The translations under genes were made by a program, and so were the position numbers. From Kineosporia babensis (GTDB taxonomy: Bacteria; Actinomycetota; Actinomycetes; Actinomycetales; Kineosporiaceae), in the NCBI RefSeq assembly GCF_021129305.1, contig NZ_JAJOMB010000005.1, positions 186,001-250,000 on the forward strand: DNA of 64,000 bases, given 5' to 3'. The notes under the pieces are model-generated. The model ran no database searches, was not told the origin of the DNA, and saw nothing but the letters and a program-made list of their open reading frames with translations. Shown here in pieces: positions 16,801 through 25,069 of this stretch. Positions within the stretch are counted from its first letter, which is position 1. Each line of letters starts with the position of its first letter.

Positions 16801-17069
16801 CCGCCCAGACCGGCCTCCGCGCGGCCACCGGTGGACATCGACTCGGCCAGCCGCCCGAGTGCGGCCAGGGCCAGGTCGGGGTCGGGACTGTCGGCCAGCG
16901 CGGACAGCAGCTTCTCGTCGGTGGGGCCGGCCCGGAGCTCGCCCATCACCGGAGCACTGAGCACCTGCTCGGCAGCGGCCGGGTCGGCGAACCCGAACCG
17001 GGCGAGCCGGGCCGCGAAACTTGCCTGACGCGCAGTCGTCACCTGACCAACCGTAGTCCGCCGGGCCAC
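13848..17069 (-). CDS. glnE: Bifunctional glutamine-synthetase adenylyltransferase/deadenylase
   Basis: GlnE attaches AMP to a tyrosine of type I glutamine synthetase to switch it off when nitrogen is plentiful, and removes it again. The 1073-aa protein has the expected duplicated nucleotidyltransferase layout: an N-terminal domain with GMGKCGGRELNYVSDVDVIYV near residue 288, and a C-terminal domain with AMGRLGGRELSYSSDADVMFV near residue 790. Both keep the GG and DxD catalytic signatures, so both activities should be intact. The first possible start is the GTG at 17069; a GTG at 17042 is also possible, and neither has a strong Shine-Dalgarno. It follows glnA2 as in mycobacteria and streptomycetes. 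The canonical target GlnA1 is not in this window. Confidence 0.95.
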   Translation of the reverse strand: MARRTTVGQVTTARQASFAARLARFGFADPAAAEQVLSAPVMGELRAGPTDEKLLSALADSPDPDLALAALGRLAESMSTGGRAEAGLGGLTTQALQSLGEGSAVAQLGDALHRDDLTARRLFAVLGGSAALGDHLVRHPRQWPVIDGELGGDDLPPGPANPSSDFEADHHGHAREFLEGVPPRPFSSFTADQMRSELLQAVGADPTAAMPVGELPQDEATDALRVAYRRRLLGLAARDLAADNPLAILPTVAAILADLAAAALEAALAVARGSLPGHGKDCRLAVIGMGKCGGRELNYVSDVDVIYVVEAVEGADEHKAITEGTRLASTLGLVCSKATPEGTLWPVDPNLRPEGRQGPLVRTLASHLTYYERWAKTWEFQALLKARLVAGDADLGARYLAGIEPMVWKAAERENFVADVQAMRRRVEETLKGPDADRELKLGAGGLRDVEFSVQLLQLVHGRIDARLRTPNTLLGLEALSTFGYVGRADAAELDRAYRMLRALEHRIQLFRLQRTHVVPSGEADLRRLGREFGFRANAGEGLSALWRKQAREVRRLHEKLFYRPLLAAAAELTSDEARLTPEAARVRLAALGYRDPAGAMRHLTALTLGVSRRAAIQRQLLPVMLGWFADGADPDAGLLDFRRLSEALGSTHWYLKMLRDSGAAAERLAHVLSSSQLVAELLQRAPEAVALLETDEVLQPQPLSSMIAGVRKGAARHEGDPVAAVMAARAVRRREIIRTGVADVVGLSDIDSVGRALSDCAIAAVDGALVAAADSVRAKRGDLPVRMAVIAMGRLGGRELSYSSDADVMFVADPLPGVDPHEAQAAATDLCSELRRLLSMTGPEPALAVDANLRPEGRNGPLVRSLASYRDYYARWSVAWEAQALTRALPIAGEKDLGAEFIELIDPLRWRPGGLPDASLKEIRRIKARVESERLPRGADPHRHLKLGRGALADVEWTVQLYQLQHAHEIPELRVTGTMEALAAAVGAGLISAEDGEVLAEAWRLAARFRNAIMLWKGNASDVPPTNHTSLDGVARIMGYPPGSAGRLDDDYQRVTRRARTVVERLFYGWDV

Positions 17070-17111
17070 CGGCGGGGCAAGACCTTGGTCACCACTTGAG
17101 GCAAAGCAGAG

Positions 17112-17139
17112 CGGCCGGGCCGATGCGAAGGCCCGGCCG
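17112..17139 (-). terminator. Hairpin terminator between glnA2 and glnE
   Basis: CGGCCGGGCC (17112-17121) and GGCCCGGCCG (17130-17139) form a perfect 10-bp stem with an 8-nt loop, 13 nt after the glnA2 stop codon and 43 nt before the glnE start. It suggests that glnA2 and glnE are at least partly separate transcripts. Confidence 0.65.
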
Positions 17140-17151
17140 CCCGGCGACGGT

Positions 17152-18489
17152 CTACAGCAGCGGCAGGTACCGCTTCAGCTCGAACGGGGTGACCTGGGAG
17201 CGGTACTCGTCCCACTCGGCCCGCTTGTTGCGCAGGAAGAAGTCGAACACGCCCTCGCCCAGGGTCTGGGCCACCAGCTCGGAGTCCTCCATCACCTGGA
17301 TCGCCTGGCCCAGGCTGGAGGGCAGCCGGGTGATCCCCATCGCCCGGCGCTCGCCCTCGGTCAGCGACCAGACGTTGTCGTCGGCCCCGTCGGGCAGCTC
17401 CAGGCCCTCCTCGATCCCCTTCAGGCCCGCGTTCAGCATCAGCGCGAAGGCCAGGTAGGGGTTCGTGGCGGTGTCCAGGCCGCGGTACTCGACCCGGGTG
17501 GACTGGCCCTTGCCCGGCTTGTACATCGGCACCCGGATCAGCGCCGAACGGTTGTTGTGCCCCCAGCAGACGTAGGCCGGGGCCTCGGCGCCGCCCCAGA
17601 TCCGCTTGTAGGAGTTCACCCACTGGTTGGTCACCGCGGTGATCTCGGCGGCGTGCTTGAGCAGGCCGGCGATGAACTGCCGGCCGATCTTGCTGAGCTG
17701 GTACTCGGCCCCGGCCTCGTGGAAGGCGTTCTGGTCGCCCTCGAACAGCGAGAAGTGGGTGTGCATGCCCGAACCCGGGTGGGCGCTCAGCGGCTTGGGC
17801 ATGAACGAGGCGTACAGCCCCTGCTCGAGCGCGACCTCCTTGATCACGGTCCGGAAGGTCATGATGTTGTCGGCCATCGTGAGCGCGTCGGCGTAGCGCA
17901 GGTCGATCTCGTTCTGCCCCGGGCCGGCCTCGTGGTGGCTGAACTCGACCGAGATGCCCATCGACTCCAGCACCCCGATGGCGGCCCGCCGGAAGTCGTG
18001 GGTGGTGCCCCGGGCGACGTGGTCGAAGTACCCGGCCTGGTCGACCGGCTCGGGCTCCTGGCCCTCCGTGGTCGGCTCCTTGAACAGGTAGAACTCGATC
18101 TCGGGGTGGGTGTAGAAGCTCAGGCCGTGCTCGGCCGCCCCGTTCAGCGCGCGCTTGAGCACGTTGCGCGGGTCCATCATGGCCGGCTCGCCGCTGGGGG
18201 TGAGGATGTCGCAGAACATCCGGGCGGTGCCCTGGGACTCCCCGCGCCAGGGCAGCACCTGGAAGGTCGCCGGGTCGGGTTTGGCCAGCATGTCGGCCTC
18301 GTGCACCCGGGCCAGGCCCTCGATCGCCGAGCCGTCGAACCCGATGCCCTCGGCGAATGCGCCCTCCAGCTCGGCCGGGGCGATCGCCACGCTCTTCAGC
18401 GATCCGAGGATGTCGGTGAACCAGAGCCGGATGAACCGGATGTCCCGCTCCTCGATCGAGCGGAGAATGAACTCCTGCTGCCTGTCCAT
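17152..18489 (-). CDS. glnA2: Type I glutamine synthetase-like GlnA2
   Basis: A 445-aa member of the GSI fold and the usual length of actinobacterial GlnA2. Visible motifs are GFDGSAIEG, HPEIEFYLF with metal-ligand Glu residues, SHHEAGPGQNEID, the ATP-site KPLSAHPGSGMHTH, and NNRSALIRVP with the substrate-binding arginine. The region that holds the adenylylated Tyr in GlnA1 reads DDNVWSLTEGE, so a Trp near residue 374 replaces it. In Streptomyces, GlnA2-type enzymes are reported to gamma-glutamylate polyamines rather than serve as the main ammonia assimilator, so true glutamine synthesis should not be assumed. The start is the ATG at 18489 behind GAGGAAAGGA; an upstream TTG at 18516 lacks a ribosome site. 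Confidence 0.9.
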   Translation of the reverse strand: MDRQQEFILRSIEERDIRFIRLWFTDILGSLKSVAIAPAELEGAFAEGIGFDGSAIEGLARVHEADMLAKPDPATFQVLPWRGESQGTARMFCDILTPSGEPAMMDPRNVLKRALNGAAEHGLSFYTHPEIEFYLFKEPTTEGQEPEPVDQAGYFDHVARGTTHDFRRAAIGVLESMGISVEFSHHEAGPGQNEIDLRYADALTMADNIMTFRTVIKEVALEQGLYASFMPKPLSAHPGSGMHTHFSLFEGDQNAFHEAGAEYQLSKIGRQFIAGLLKHAAEITAVTNQWVNSYKRIWGGAEAPAYVCWGHNNRSALIRVPMYKPGKGQSTRVEYRGLDTATNPYLAFALMLNAGLKGIEEGLELPDGADDNVWSLTEGERRAMGITRLPSSLGQAIQVMEDSELVAQTLGEGVFDFFLRNKRAEWDEYRSQVTPFELKRYLPLL

Positions 18490-18867
18490 GCCGGTCCTTT
18501 CCTCTTCCCTGTCCAACGAACTGGCTCACCGATAACCGGTGGTGCCGAGCCTGCCAGATCGCGCCGCGCTCGGTGCACCCGCCGTACCGCTCGGTCCCTG
18601 TTCAGCAGCTCAGCGTGGCGCACCTAACACCTCCGCCGACGCCGCTGGATCGGCACCGGACGCCGGCCGGTGAACCCCGATCAGCCGAACCCACCCGCAC
18701 AGGTGCCGCGAGCCGTCCCCAGTTAAACGCCCCTACCCCCGCTACCGCGCCCGACCGCTGCAGGCGCGCAAGGCGTCCCCTTGTGATCGCCCGCACGCAC
18801 CTGGCCGTAGTGGTTCAGTACAAGCAGAGGACGATAGGTAGGTGCACCTTTGCGAGGAGGTAGATCG
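18490..18867. other. Divergent intergenic region glnA2 / panB
   Basis: About 380 bp separates two divergent genes and must hold both promoters. The panB side is AT-richer, with CGATAGGTAGGTGC about 30 nt before the panB start as a possible -10 region, but no matching -35 is obvious. No credible ORF or strong hairpin was seen. Confidence 0.5.
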
Positions 18868-19719
18868 ATGAGCCAGCAGCCGGAAGAAACCGCCCCCTAC
18901 GGCGGCGCCACGGTCACACCCAAGAAGATCCGGATCCATCACCTGCAGCAGATGAAGGCCCGGGGAGAACGCTGGGCCATGCTGACCGCCTACGACCAGC
19001 TCTCGTCGGCCGTTTTCGACGCGGCGGGGATCCCGGTGCTCCTGGTCGGCGACTCGGCGGCGAACAACGTGCTGGGCCACAAGACGACGCTGCCGATCAC
19101 CACCGACGAGATGATCCCCCTGGTGCGGGCGGTGGCCGGCGCGGCCGAGCACGCCCTGGTGGTGGCCGATCTGGCGTTCGGCACCTATCAGGAGTCACCC
19201 CAGCAGGCCTTCGCCACCGCGGCCCGGCTGATGAAGGAGGGCCTGGCCCACGCGGTGAAGCTGGAGGGCGGGGCGGCGATGGCCCCGACGGTGAAGCTGC
19301 TGACCGAGTCGGGCATCCCGGTGATGGCGCACATCGGCTTTACCCCGCAGAGCGAGCACGCCCTGGGCGGTTACCGGGTGCAGGGGCGGGGCGAGGCGGC
19401 CGAGCGGCTGCTGGAAGATGCCCTGGCACTGCAGGCCGCCGGTGCGTTCTCCGTGCTGATGGAGATGGTGCCGGCGCCCGCCGCGGCCGCCGTGACCAAG
19501 GCCCTGGACGTACCCACGGTCGGGATCGGTGCCGGACCGGACTGCGATGCCCAGGTGCTGGTCTGGACCGACATGGCGGGCCTGACCGCCGGGAAGACCC
19601 CGCGCTTCGTCAAGAAGTACGCGGACCTGCGCGGCGTACTGACCCAGGCCGCGCAGGAATACGCCCGCGACGTCCGGCACGGCACCTTCCCCGCGCCGGA
19701 GCACTCCTTCGAGGAGTAG
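18868..19719 (+). CDS. panB: 3-methyl-2-oxobutanoate hydroxymethyltransferase (ketopantoate synthesis)
   Basis: PanB transfers a hydroxymethyl group from 5,10-methylene-tetrahydrofolate to alpha-ketoisovalerate, the first committed step of pantothenate and CoA synthesis. The 283-aa protein is a TIM barrel with family motifs: [26 protein letters not shown] with the metal-binding Asp, [25 protein letters not shown], and [14 protein letters not shown]. The C-terminal [19 protein letters not shown] is also typical. The ATG at 18868 lies 7 nt after GAGGAGG, which fixes the start against an upstream TTG. It is convergent with the next small gene; the two stop codons are directly adjacent. CoA supply connects it loosely with the fab and aceE genes further right. 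Confidence 0.95.
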   Translation: MSQQPEETAPYGGATVTPKKIRIHHLQQMKARGERWAMLTAYDQLSSAVFDAAGIPVLLVGDSAANNVLGHKTTLPITTDEMIPLVRAVAGAAEHALVVADLAFGTYQESPQQAFATAARLMKEGLAHAVKLEGGAAMAPTVKLLTESGIPVMAHIGFTPQSEHALGGYRVQGRGEAAERLLEDALALQAAGAFSVLMEMVPAPAAAAVTKALDVPTVGIGAGPDCDAQVLVWTDMAGLTAGKTPRFVKKYADLRGVLTQAAQEYARDVRHGTFPAPEHSFEE

Positions 19720-19914
19720 TCAGTCCTCGTCGTTCCAGCGGCGGTCTTCCTCGTCCCACGCCTCGGTCCGGCTCTTGGCGCTGGCCAGGGCCGCCTCGGC
19801 CGCCTCCCGGGTGGGGTAAGGACCCATCACGTCCTTGCCCTGCCCCTTGTGGTCGGTCACCTCGACCTGGTTGGTCGCGAGGTTGTACCAGTACTGCTGC
19901 GCGCCTTCGCTCAT
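19720..19914 (-). CDS. Small SPOR-like conserved protein, 64 aa
   Basis: A short acidic protein with YWYNLATNQVEVTDHKG at the start and MGPYPTREAAEAALASAKSR in the middle, a pattern of small actinobacterial proteins usually labelled SPOR domain-containing. The tail is Trp/Glu/Asp-rich (EAWDEEDRRWNDED). There is no export signal, so a peptidoglycan-binding role is doubtful. The ATG at 19914 gives the compact conserved length; longer frames upstream are low-complexity. The ribosome-binding site is weak, with a GTG two codons upstream as an alternative. Confidence 0.6.
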   Translation of the reverse strand: MSEGAQQYWYNLATNQVEVTDHKGQGKDVMGPYPTREAAEAALASAKSRTEAWDEEDRRWNDED

Positions 19915-19990
19915 GATCACGACGATAATCCGGCCCGCCGCCCTCCGCCTGCGCAGAAACTGATGTTCAAGATGATCTGAGGATTCACCG

Positions 19991-20416
19991 ATGTCATCTC
20001 CATCACCTTCCGCTCTCACGGATGAGACCGGCCGTGACCATCGTGCTCGGGGGCACACAGCCATGGACCTACGTATCGGCGGGCAACCGCTCAGCACCAG
20101 CCTGATCCAGACCACCTCGCCCGACCCGGACGCCAACCCGGCCGGGTCGCAGGCCGGTGCCTGGTCTTCCGGCAACGGGGAGACCACTCAGACCGGCGGC
20201 CGGACCGTCGGTTTCGGCCTGATCGCCGACGGCCCCAAGGGCGCCCAGCCCTCGGCCTCGGACGACTACCTCACCGCGATGTACGTGCAGTACGTCGACT
20301 ACCGGGGGCCCAAGCGCGGCACGGTGGAGAACCCGTTCTCGCCGGGCAACGTGCGTGGCGCCCAGACCGTGCCGATGTCGCGGGCCGAGGGCACCTGGGT
20401 CGACTACCGGGTGTAG
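19991..20416 (+). CDS. Hypothetical protein, 141 aa
   Basis: The ATG at 19991 has GAGGA 7 nt upstream, a good ribosome site; an internal ATG at 20063 ([13 protein letters not shown]) is an alternative start. The protein is polar, without signal peptide or membrane segment. The N-terminal half is low-complexity (Ser/Thr/Pro/Gly). The C-terminal half looks more structured: [22 protein letters not shown] and [19 protein letters not shown] recognise no family. It lies between the SPOR-like gene (divergent) and map (same strand, 47 bp downstream). Confidence 0.5.
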   Translation: MSSPSPSALTDETGRDHRARGHTAMDLRIGGQPLSTSLIQTTSPDPDANPAGSQAGAWSSGNGETTQTGGRTVGFGLIADGPKGAQPSASDDYLTAMYVQYVDYRGPKRGTVENPFSPGNVRGAQTVPMSRAEGTWVDYRV

Positions 20417-20449
20417 GGCGTGAGTGGTTCGCCCCGGGCGAGAAGGCAA

Positions 20450-20455
20450 TAAACT
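20450..20455 (+). promoter_or_regulatory. Candidate -10 box of map
   Basis: TAAACT lies 8 nt before the map ATG, and no Shine-Dalgarno is present in between. This spacing would place transcription start at or within a base or two of the start codon, giving a leaderless message. Confidence 0.45.
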
Positions 20456-20463
20456 CACCCACC

Positions 20464-21342
20464 ATGAGTACTGCGCCACTGGGCACGCTGGTTCCCGGAG
20501 AGATCAGCCCGCGACGGGCGGTCCCCGCCTCGATCACGCGCCCGGAGTACGTGGACAAGCCCGCCCCGGCCAAGTACACCGGCCCGGAGGTCAAGGACGC
20601 GGCCACCATCGAGCTGATGCGCGAGGCCGGCCGGATCGCCGGTTCGGCGCTGGCCGAGGTGGGCAAGCACGTGCAGCCCGGGATCACCACCGACGAGCTG
20701 GACCGGATCGGGCACGAGTACCTGCTGGACCACGGCGCGTACCCCTCCACCCTGGGCTACAAGCGGTTCCCGAAGTCGTTGTGCACCAGCCTGAACGAGG
20801 TGGTCTGCCACGGCATCCCGGACTCCACGGTGGTCCAGGACGGCGACATCATCAACATCGACATCACCGGCTACCTGACCCGCGACGGGCTGGGCGTGCA
20901 CGGCGACTGCGACGCCACCTTCCTGGCCGGCGACGTCGACGAGGAGTCGCGGCTACTGGTCGAGCGTACCCACGAGGCGATGATGCGCGGGATCAAGGCG
21001 GTCCGGCCGGGCCGCCAGATCAACGTGATCGGCCGGGTGATCGAGGCCTACGCCAAGCGTTTCGGCTACGGCGTGATCCGTGACTTCACCGGTCACGGCA
21101 TCGGCACCGGCTTCCACACCGGCCTGGTGATCCCGCACTACGACGCCGCGCCGAACTTCGACATGGTGATCGAGGCGGGCATGACCTTCACCATCGAGCC
21201 GATGCTGACCCTGGGCACCCACGAGTGGGAGATGTGGGCCGACGGCTGGACCGTGGTGACCAAGGACCGTCGGCGGACGGCCCAGTTCGAGCACACGCTG
21301 CTGGTCACCGAGACCGGCGCCGAGATCCTCACCCTGCCCTGA
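20464..21342 (+). CDS. map: Type I methionine aminopeptidase
   Basis: Removes the initiator methionine from new proteins. The 292-aa protein has the pita-bread fold signatures with the five metal ligands in order: [39 protein letters not shown] and [11 protein letters not shown]. An N-terminal extension of about 40 residues (Pro-rich, [26 protein letters not shown]) before the catalytic domain is the form seen in actinobacterial MetAP1c. It stands alone rather than in the ribosomal-protein/adk operon, so it may be one of two map genes. The gene is followed closely by ppgK (33 bp). Confidence 0.95.
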   Translation: MSTAPLGTLVPGEISPRRAVPASITRPEYVDKPAPAKYTGPEVKDAATIELMREAGRIAGSALAEVGKHVQPGITTDELDRIGHEYLLDHGAYPSTLGYKRFPKSLCTSLNEVVCHGIPDSTVVQDGDIINIDITGYLTRDGLGVHGDCDATFLAGDVDEESRLLVERTHEAMMRGIKAVRPGRQINVIGRVIEAYAKRFGYGVIRDFTGHGIGTGFHTGLVIPHYDAAPNFDMVIEAGMTFTIEPMLTLGTHEWEMWADGWTVVTKDRRRTAQFEHTLLVTETGAEILTLP

Positions 21343-21375
21343 TCCTCCTTTAACTGCATAGAACTAGGGACGTTT

Positions 21376-22167
21376 ATGAGCACCGAACAGCCTCTGCTCA
21401 CCACTGGTTTCGGGATCGACATCGGTGGTTCCGGGATCAAGGGCGCGCCGGTCGACCTGGCCGAGGGGCGGTTCGCGGCCGAGCGGCTGCGGATCCCCAC
21501 GCCGCAGCCCTCCACCCCGGGTGCGGTGGCGGACGTGGTGGCGCAGATCGTGGAGAGCTTCGGCGCGGACGCAGGCACCGGGCCGATCGGGGTCACCTTC
21601 CCGGCCGTGATCCAGCACGGGGTGGCCCGGACCGCGGCCAACGTGGACAAGACCTGGATCGACACCGACGTGGACACGCTGTTCACCGCCCGGCTGAACC
21701 GCAGCGTGCACGTGGTGAACGACGCGGACGCGGCCGGGGTGGCCGAGGCCCGCTACGGCGCCGCCCGCGGGGTCAAGGGCACGGTGATCGTGGCCACGCT
21801 GGGTACCGGGATCGGCTCGGCGGTGCTGCTGGACGGCAAGCTGGTGCCGAACACCGAGCTGGGGCACCTGGAGATCGAGGGCCACGACGCGGAGACCCGG
21901 GCGGCCGACAGCGCCCGCGAGCGTGAGGACCTGTCCTGGGAGAAGTGGGCCCACCGGCTGCAGACCTATTTCCGCACGGTGGAGAACCTGTTCTGGCCGG
22001 ACCTGTTCGTGATCGGCGGCGGGGTGAGCAAGAAGAGCGCGAAGTTCCTGCCGCTGCTCGACCTGCGCACCCCGATCGTGCCGGCCGAGCTGCTGAACGA
22101 CGCCGGGATCATCGGCGCGGCCGCGCTGGCCGCCGAGAGCCCGGACCTCGTCCCGCCAGGCGCCTGA
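21376..22167 (+). CDS. ppgK: Polyphosphate glucokinase
   Basis: Phosphorylates glucose with polyphosphate (or ATP) in the cytosol. The 263-aa protein is a ROK-type kinase: phosphate-binding [17 protein letters not shown] near the N-terminus, the catalytic Asp segment [17 protein letters not shown], and [27 protein letters not shown]-free polyphosphate use is typical of this actinobacterial subfamily. A second glycine-rich adenosine site, [12 protein letters not shown], lies near residue 215. It sits downstream of map on the same strand and just before a convergent small gene. Glucose released by the GH3 enzyme encoded later in the window could be its substrate, but that link is only metabolic. 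Confidence 0.93.
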   Translation: MSTEQPLLTTGFGIDIGGSGIKGAPVDLAEGRFAAERLRIPTPQPSTPGAVADVVAQIVESFGADAGTGPIGVTFPAVIQHGVARTAANVDKTWIDTDVDTLFTARLNRSVHVVNDADAAGVAEARYGAARGVKGTVIVATLGTGIGSAVLLDGKLVPNTELGHLEIEGHDAETRAADSAREREDLSWEKWAHRLQTYFRTVENLFWPDLFVIGGGVSKKSAKFLPLLDLRTPIVPAELLNDAGIIGAAALAAESPDLVPPGA

Positions 22168-22184
22168 TCGAGCGGCCGGGCCGT

Positions 22185-22445
22185 TCAGTCGAGCGGCTCG
22201 GCCAGGCTCGCGCTGGTCTCGGCGACCATCCGGAAGTAGTCCATCGCCTGTGCCTCGCCCATGTGCTTGCTGGCGATGGTGGCCGACAACGAGGCCAGCG
22301 CGGTGACGAACGACAGCTGGGCCGGGCCCTGCAGATCACGCAGGATGAAGCCCATGGCCTCATGGTCGCCGAGCATCTGGAAACGGATGAACGCGGCGGC
22401 CCGCTGGTTGGCGAGGGCGGCGGCACGTTGCTCTGGGCTGAACAC
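22185..22445 (-). CDS. Hypothetical small helical protein, 86 aa
   Basis: An Ala-rich, probably all-helical soluble protein (FSPEQRAAALANQRAAAFIRFQML...). The GTG start at 22445 has AGAAGGG upstream at suitable distance, and codon use fits the genome, so I regard it as real. It contains a single Cys-free core with FRMVAETSASL near the C-terminus. No family is recognised. It is convergent with ppgK (18 bp between stops) and lies downstream of the RNase P RNA gene on the same strand. Confidence 0.6.
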   Translation of the reverse strand: MFSPEQRAAALANQRAAAFIRFQMLGDHEAMGFILRDLQGPAQLSFVTALASLSATIASKHMGEAQAMDYFRMVAETSASLAEPLD

Positions 22446-22568
22446 GAGAACCCTTCTGGTCGACTCCCCCGGGCTCTCAGTATGCGCATCTGTCCCTGTC
22501 AGACCTCACTGGTGGTGCACCAAACCCCCAGTGGGGTGAATGGAGCTCATCACGGTGAGTGATCTCTG

Positions 22569-22960
22569 AGGCGGACGAGCTGGACTGTAAGCCGGATCTT
22601 GTGCCAGGCCGGGCGAACCCGGCCTGCGACGACCATCCATCTCGGGGCGCCGTTGCCGGCGTCCTCGTGCGGCCTACCCGGATACTCGGGCGAGCAGCCC
22701 TCGAGCGCATCCTGTCTGGCCTTGCTCCGGGTGGGGTTTACCTAGCCGCTCCGGTCACCCGGAGCGCTGGTGGTCTCTTACACCACCGTTTCACCCTTAC
22801 CGATCCGCCCTTGCGGGCCGATCGGCGGTCTGTTTTCTGTGGCACTGTCCCGCGGGTCACCCCGGGTGGGCGTTACCCACCACCCTGCCCTGTGGAGTCC
22901 GGACTTTCCTCGGCGGACGGCGAACCGTCCGACGCGGTCGCCCGTCCAACTCGTCCGCAG
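22569..22960 (-). ncRNA. rnpB: RNase P RNA (class A)
   Basis: The catalytic RNA that matures tRNA 5' ends. Read on the minus strand, the RNA opens near GCGGACGAGTTGGACGG, which pairs with its 3' end CCAGCTCGTCCGC to form stem P1. Conserved elements follow in order: GAGGAAAGTCCGGACTCC (CR-I/P4 5' half) near 22905, ACAGAAAACAGACCG near 22835, GGGTGAAACGGTGGTGTAAG near 22785, GCTAGGTAAACCCC near 22735, and the 3' CR-V element AAGATCCGGCTTACAG near 22590. Length is about 390 nt, normal for high-GC actinobacteria. Exact ends are uncertain by several bases. Open reading frames across it are artefacts. Confidence 0.95.
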
Positions 22961-23273
22961 TAGCCATCCTAGGGCCTTGCGCTGTTCACCCGGACCAGCC
23001 CACCTCCGGAACCGGCTCGGCATCCTTCCTCCCGGCGGTGCGAGCAGTCCGCCGGTACCGCCCCGAGCTTTCCCGCCCGGCCGTCCGGAGGCTCGTTCAC
23101 CAGCGGGACAGCCTTCCTTCATCGCGTTCCGGCGCGCCATTCGCCCGTTTATCACCTCATCTTTCCCTTCGTCTCCTGGTCGCTCAGCGCACACATTCGT
23201 TCACCTTCCGCGTCACTGGGGTCGGGAAGCTTGGACGGATTACTCCCTGACGGCCCGTGGAGGTGCGCGGAAC
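22961..23273. other. Intergenic region between rnpB and the 5'-nucleotidase gene
   Basis: About 310 bp of divergent spacer that should contain the rnpB promoter and the promoter of the secreted nucleotidase. The right half is less GC-rich (TTTATCACCTCATCTTTCCC). I found no clear -35/-10 pair, gene or hairpin. Confidence 0.5.
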
Positions 23274-25037
23274 ATGACGGCTGCGAAGAACAAGAGCAAG
23301 TGGGGCACCCGGGCCAGAGTGGGCACCGCTGTAGCCGTGGCCGGGCTGGTCGCCGTTCCTGGATGGCTGGTGACCAACGCCCAGGCGAACACTCCCCCGG
23401 CGGCGAGCACCCCGTCTCAAATTTCTGCGGTTCAGGCCCCCGCCGGGAAGAAGGTGACCGCCCAGCTGCTGGCGTTCAACGACCTTCACGGCCACATGAC
23501 GTCCGACGGACTGTCGATCAGTGCCAAGACGTCTACGTCCAAGGGTTCGGGTTACGTCACCGCGGGTGGCACGCCCTGGCTGGCCGGAAAGATCGCCGCC
23601 GCCAAGAAGGACAACCCCAACTCGCTGGTGCTCTCCGTAGGCGATCAGGTCGGGGGTAGCCCGCTGATCTCGGGGTACTACCACGATGAAGGCACCATCG
23701 AGGCGATGAACCAGTTCGTCGACGTGGCGGTGGTGGGTAACCACGAATTCGACGAGGGCACGGCCGAACTGCGGCGCCTGGTCAACGGTGGCTGCCACCC
23801 AGACGACGGCTGCTCCCCCGCGTCCCCGAAGTACTCCGGCGCCAAGTTCGACATGCTCGCGGCGAACGTGATCGACCGGAAGACAGGTAAGTCGATGCTG
23901 CCGGGGTACGTGATCAAGAACGTCGGTGGGGCCAAGATCGGCATCATCGGCACGGTCACCCCCGACACCACCGATCTGGTTCCCCTGCAGGGAATCCGCG
24001 ACGTGAAGTTCAAGCACGAAGCACCGATCATCCGTGACCTGGCCAAGAAGCTGCGCAGCCAGGGGGTGGACGCGGTGATCGCGATGACCCACTCCGGTGC
24101 CGACCCCACGCCGCGTACCCCGATCAACTCCTGCGAGAAGCTGGCCGGGCCGGCCCGTGACCTGACCGCCGCCGTGTCCGGAAGTGTGGATGCCGTGCTC
24201 AGCGCGCACACCCACCAGGCCTACAACTGCAAGGTCAAGGGCACGCTGCTGACCAGCGCGGCCTCCTACGGCCGGCTGCTGACCAAGATCGACGTCACGG
24301 TCGACACCGGAAAGCACCAGGTCACCAGGATCAAGGCGAACAACGTCGTGATCAGCCACACCGGCAAGCGGGACAAGAAGGTCTCGGCGGTGGTGGACCG
24401 CTACCGCAAGGCCACCGACCCGATCGCCTCCAAGAAGGTCACCACGCTGAAGCAGACCCTCACCCGGACCCTGACCCGCCACGGGGAGACGTACCTGGGC
24501 CGGGTGATCGGCGACGCCCAGCTGGCCGCCACCAAGTCCAAGAAGAACGGCGGCGCGCAACTGGCCGTCATCAACCGCGGCCTGGCCCGGATGAACCTGG
24601 AGAAGGGCAAGGTCACCTACGGCGACGTGTTCGACGCCCAGCCGATGGGCAACCGGCTGGTCACCATGACGCTGACCGGGCGGCAGATCGACGCGGCGCT
24701 GGAGAGCACGTTCTGCCACGACGCGGCGGTGGACAACGACCAGCGGATGCCGATCGAGGTGAGCAAGAGCTTCTACTTCAGCTTCGACATGGACAAGAAG
24801 TGCGGCCACAAGATCCGGATCCGGGACATGCGGCTGAACGGTGAGCGGATGTACGCGGACAAGAAGTACCGGGTCACCACCATCGACTTCTTCTCCGAAG
24901 GGGGCAGCGGCCTGGCCGGCTTCCCGGACGGCAAGAACAAGGTCACCGGCGTCCTGGAGCGCGACGCCCTGACCCAGTACCTAAAGAAGAACCCCGGTCT
25001 CGGTCTGCCCCGGGGTACGCGGATCCGCTCGCTGTAA
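23274..25037 (+). CDS. Secreted 5'-nucleotidase / 2',3'-cyclic phosphodiesterase family protein (UshA-like)
   Basis: A 587-aa exported metallophosphoesterase that should release nucleosides and phosphate from extracellular nucleotides. A basic start and a hydrophobic helix (VGTAVAVAGLVAVPGWLV) end at an AQA-N cleavage site. The catalytic N-domain has the dimetal motifs in order: FNDLHGH, VGDQVGGSP, VVGNHEFDEG, AMTHSGAD and LSAHTHQAYNC. The C-terminal 5'-nucleotidase domain follows, with INRGLARMNLEKGKVTYGD and substrate-stacking region QPMGNRLVTMTLTG. No C-terminal anchor is seen, so it is probably released. The ATG at 23274 lies 10 nt after GGAGG; frames reaching further left run through rnpB and are spurious. 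Confidence 0.9.
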   Translation: MTAAKNKSKWGTRARVGTAVAVAGLVAVPGWLVTNAQANTPPAASTPSQISAVQAPAGKKVTAQLLAFNDLHGHMTSDGLSISAKTSTSKGSGYVTAGGTPWLAGKIAAAKKDNPNSLVLSVGDQVGGSPLISGYYHDEGTIEAMNQFVDVAVVGNHEFDEGTAELRRLVNGGCHPDDGCSPASPKYSGAKFDMLAANVIDRKTGKSMLPGYVIKNVGGAKIGIIGTVTPDTTDLVPLQGIRDVKFKHEAPIIRDLAKKLRSQGVDAVIAMTHSGADPTPRTPINSCEKLAGPARDLTAAVSGSVDAVLSAHTHQAYNCKVKGTLLTSAASYGRLLTKIDVTVDTGKHQVTRIKANNVVISHTGKRDKKVSAVVDRYRKATDPIASKKVTTLKQTLTRTLTRHGETYLGRVIGDAQLAATKSKKNGGAQLAVINRGLARMNLEKGKVTYGDVFDAQPMGNRLVTMTLTGRQIDAALESTFCHDAAVDNDQRMPIEVSKSFYFSFDMDKKCGHKIRIRDMRLNGERMYADKKYRVTTIDFFSEGGSGLAGFPDGKNKVTGVLERDALTQYLKKNPGLGLPRGTRIRSL

Positions 25038-25057
25038 GTGGGGCGGGCAGTGGGCCG

Positions 25058-25063
25058 TACACT
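25058..25063 (+). promoter_or_regulatory. Candidate -10 box of yaaA
   Basis: TACACT lies 6 nt before the GTG start of yaaA with no usable ribosome-binding site, which fits a leaderless transcript. Confidence 0.45.
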
Positions 25064-25069
25064 CCCGGA

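Noticed and set aside
18835-18840. TAGGTA as a panB -10 box
   Set aside because: No fitting -35 hexamer at 16-18 bp; left as a remark only.
22770-23273. N-terminal extension of the 5'-nucleotidase gene through rnpB
   Set aside because: The extension is the translation of RNase P RNA and a Pro/Arg-rich spacer; a signal peptide with GGAGG starts at 23274.
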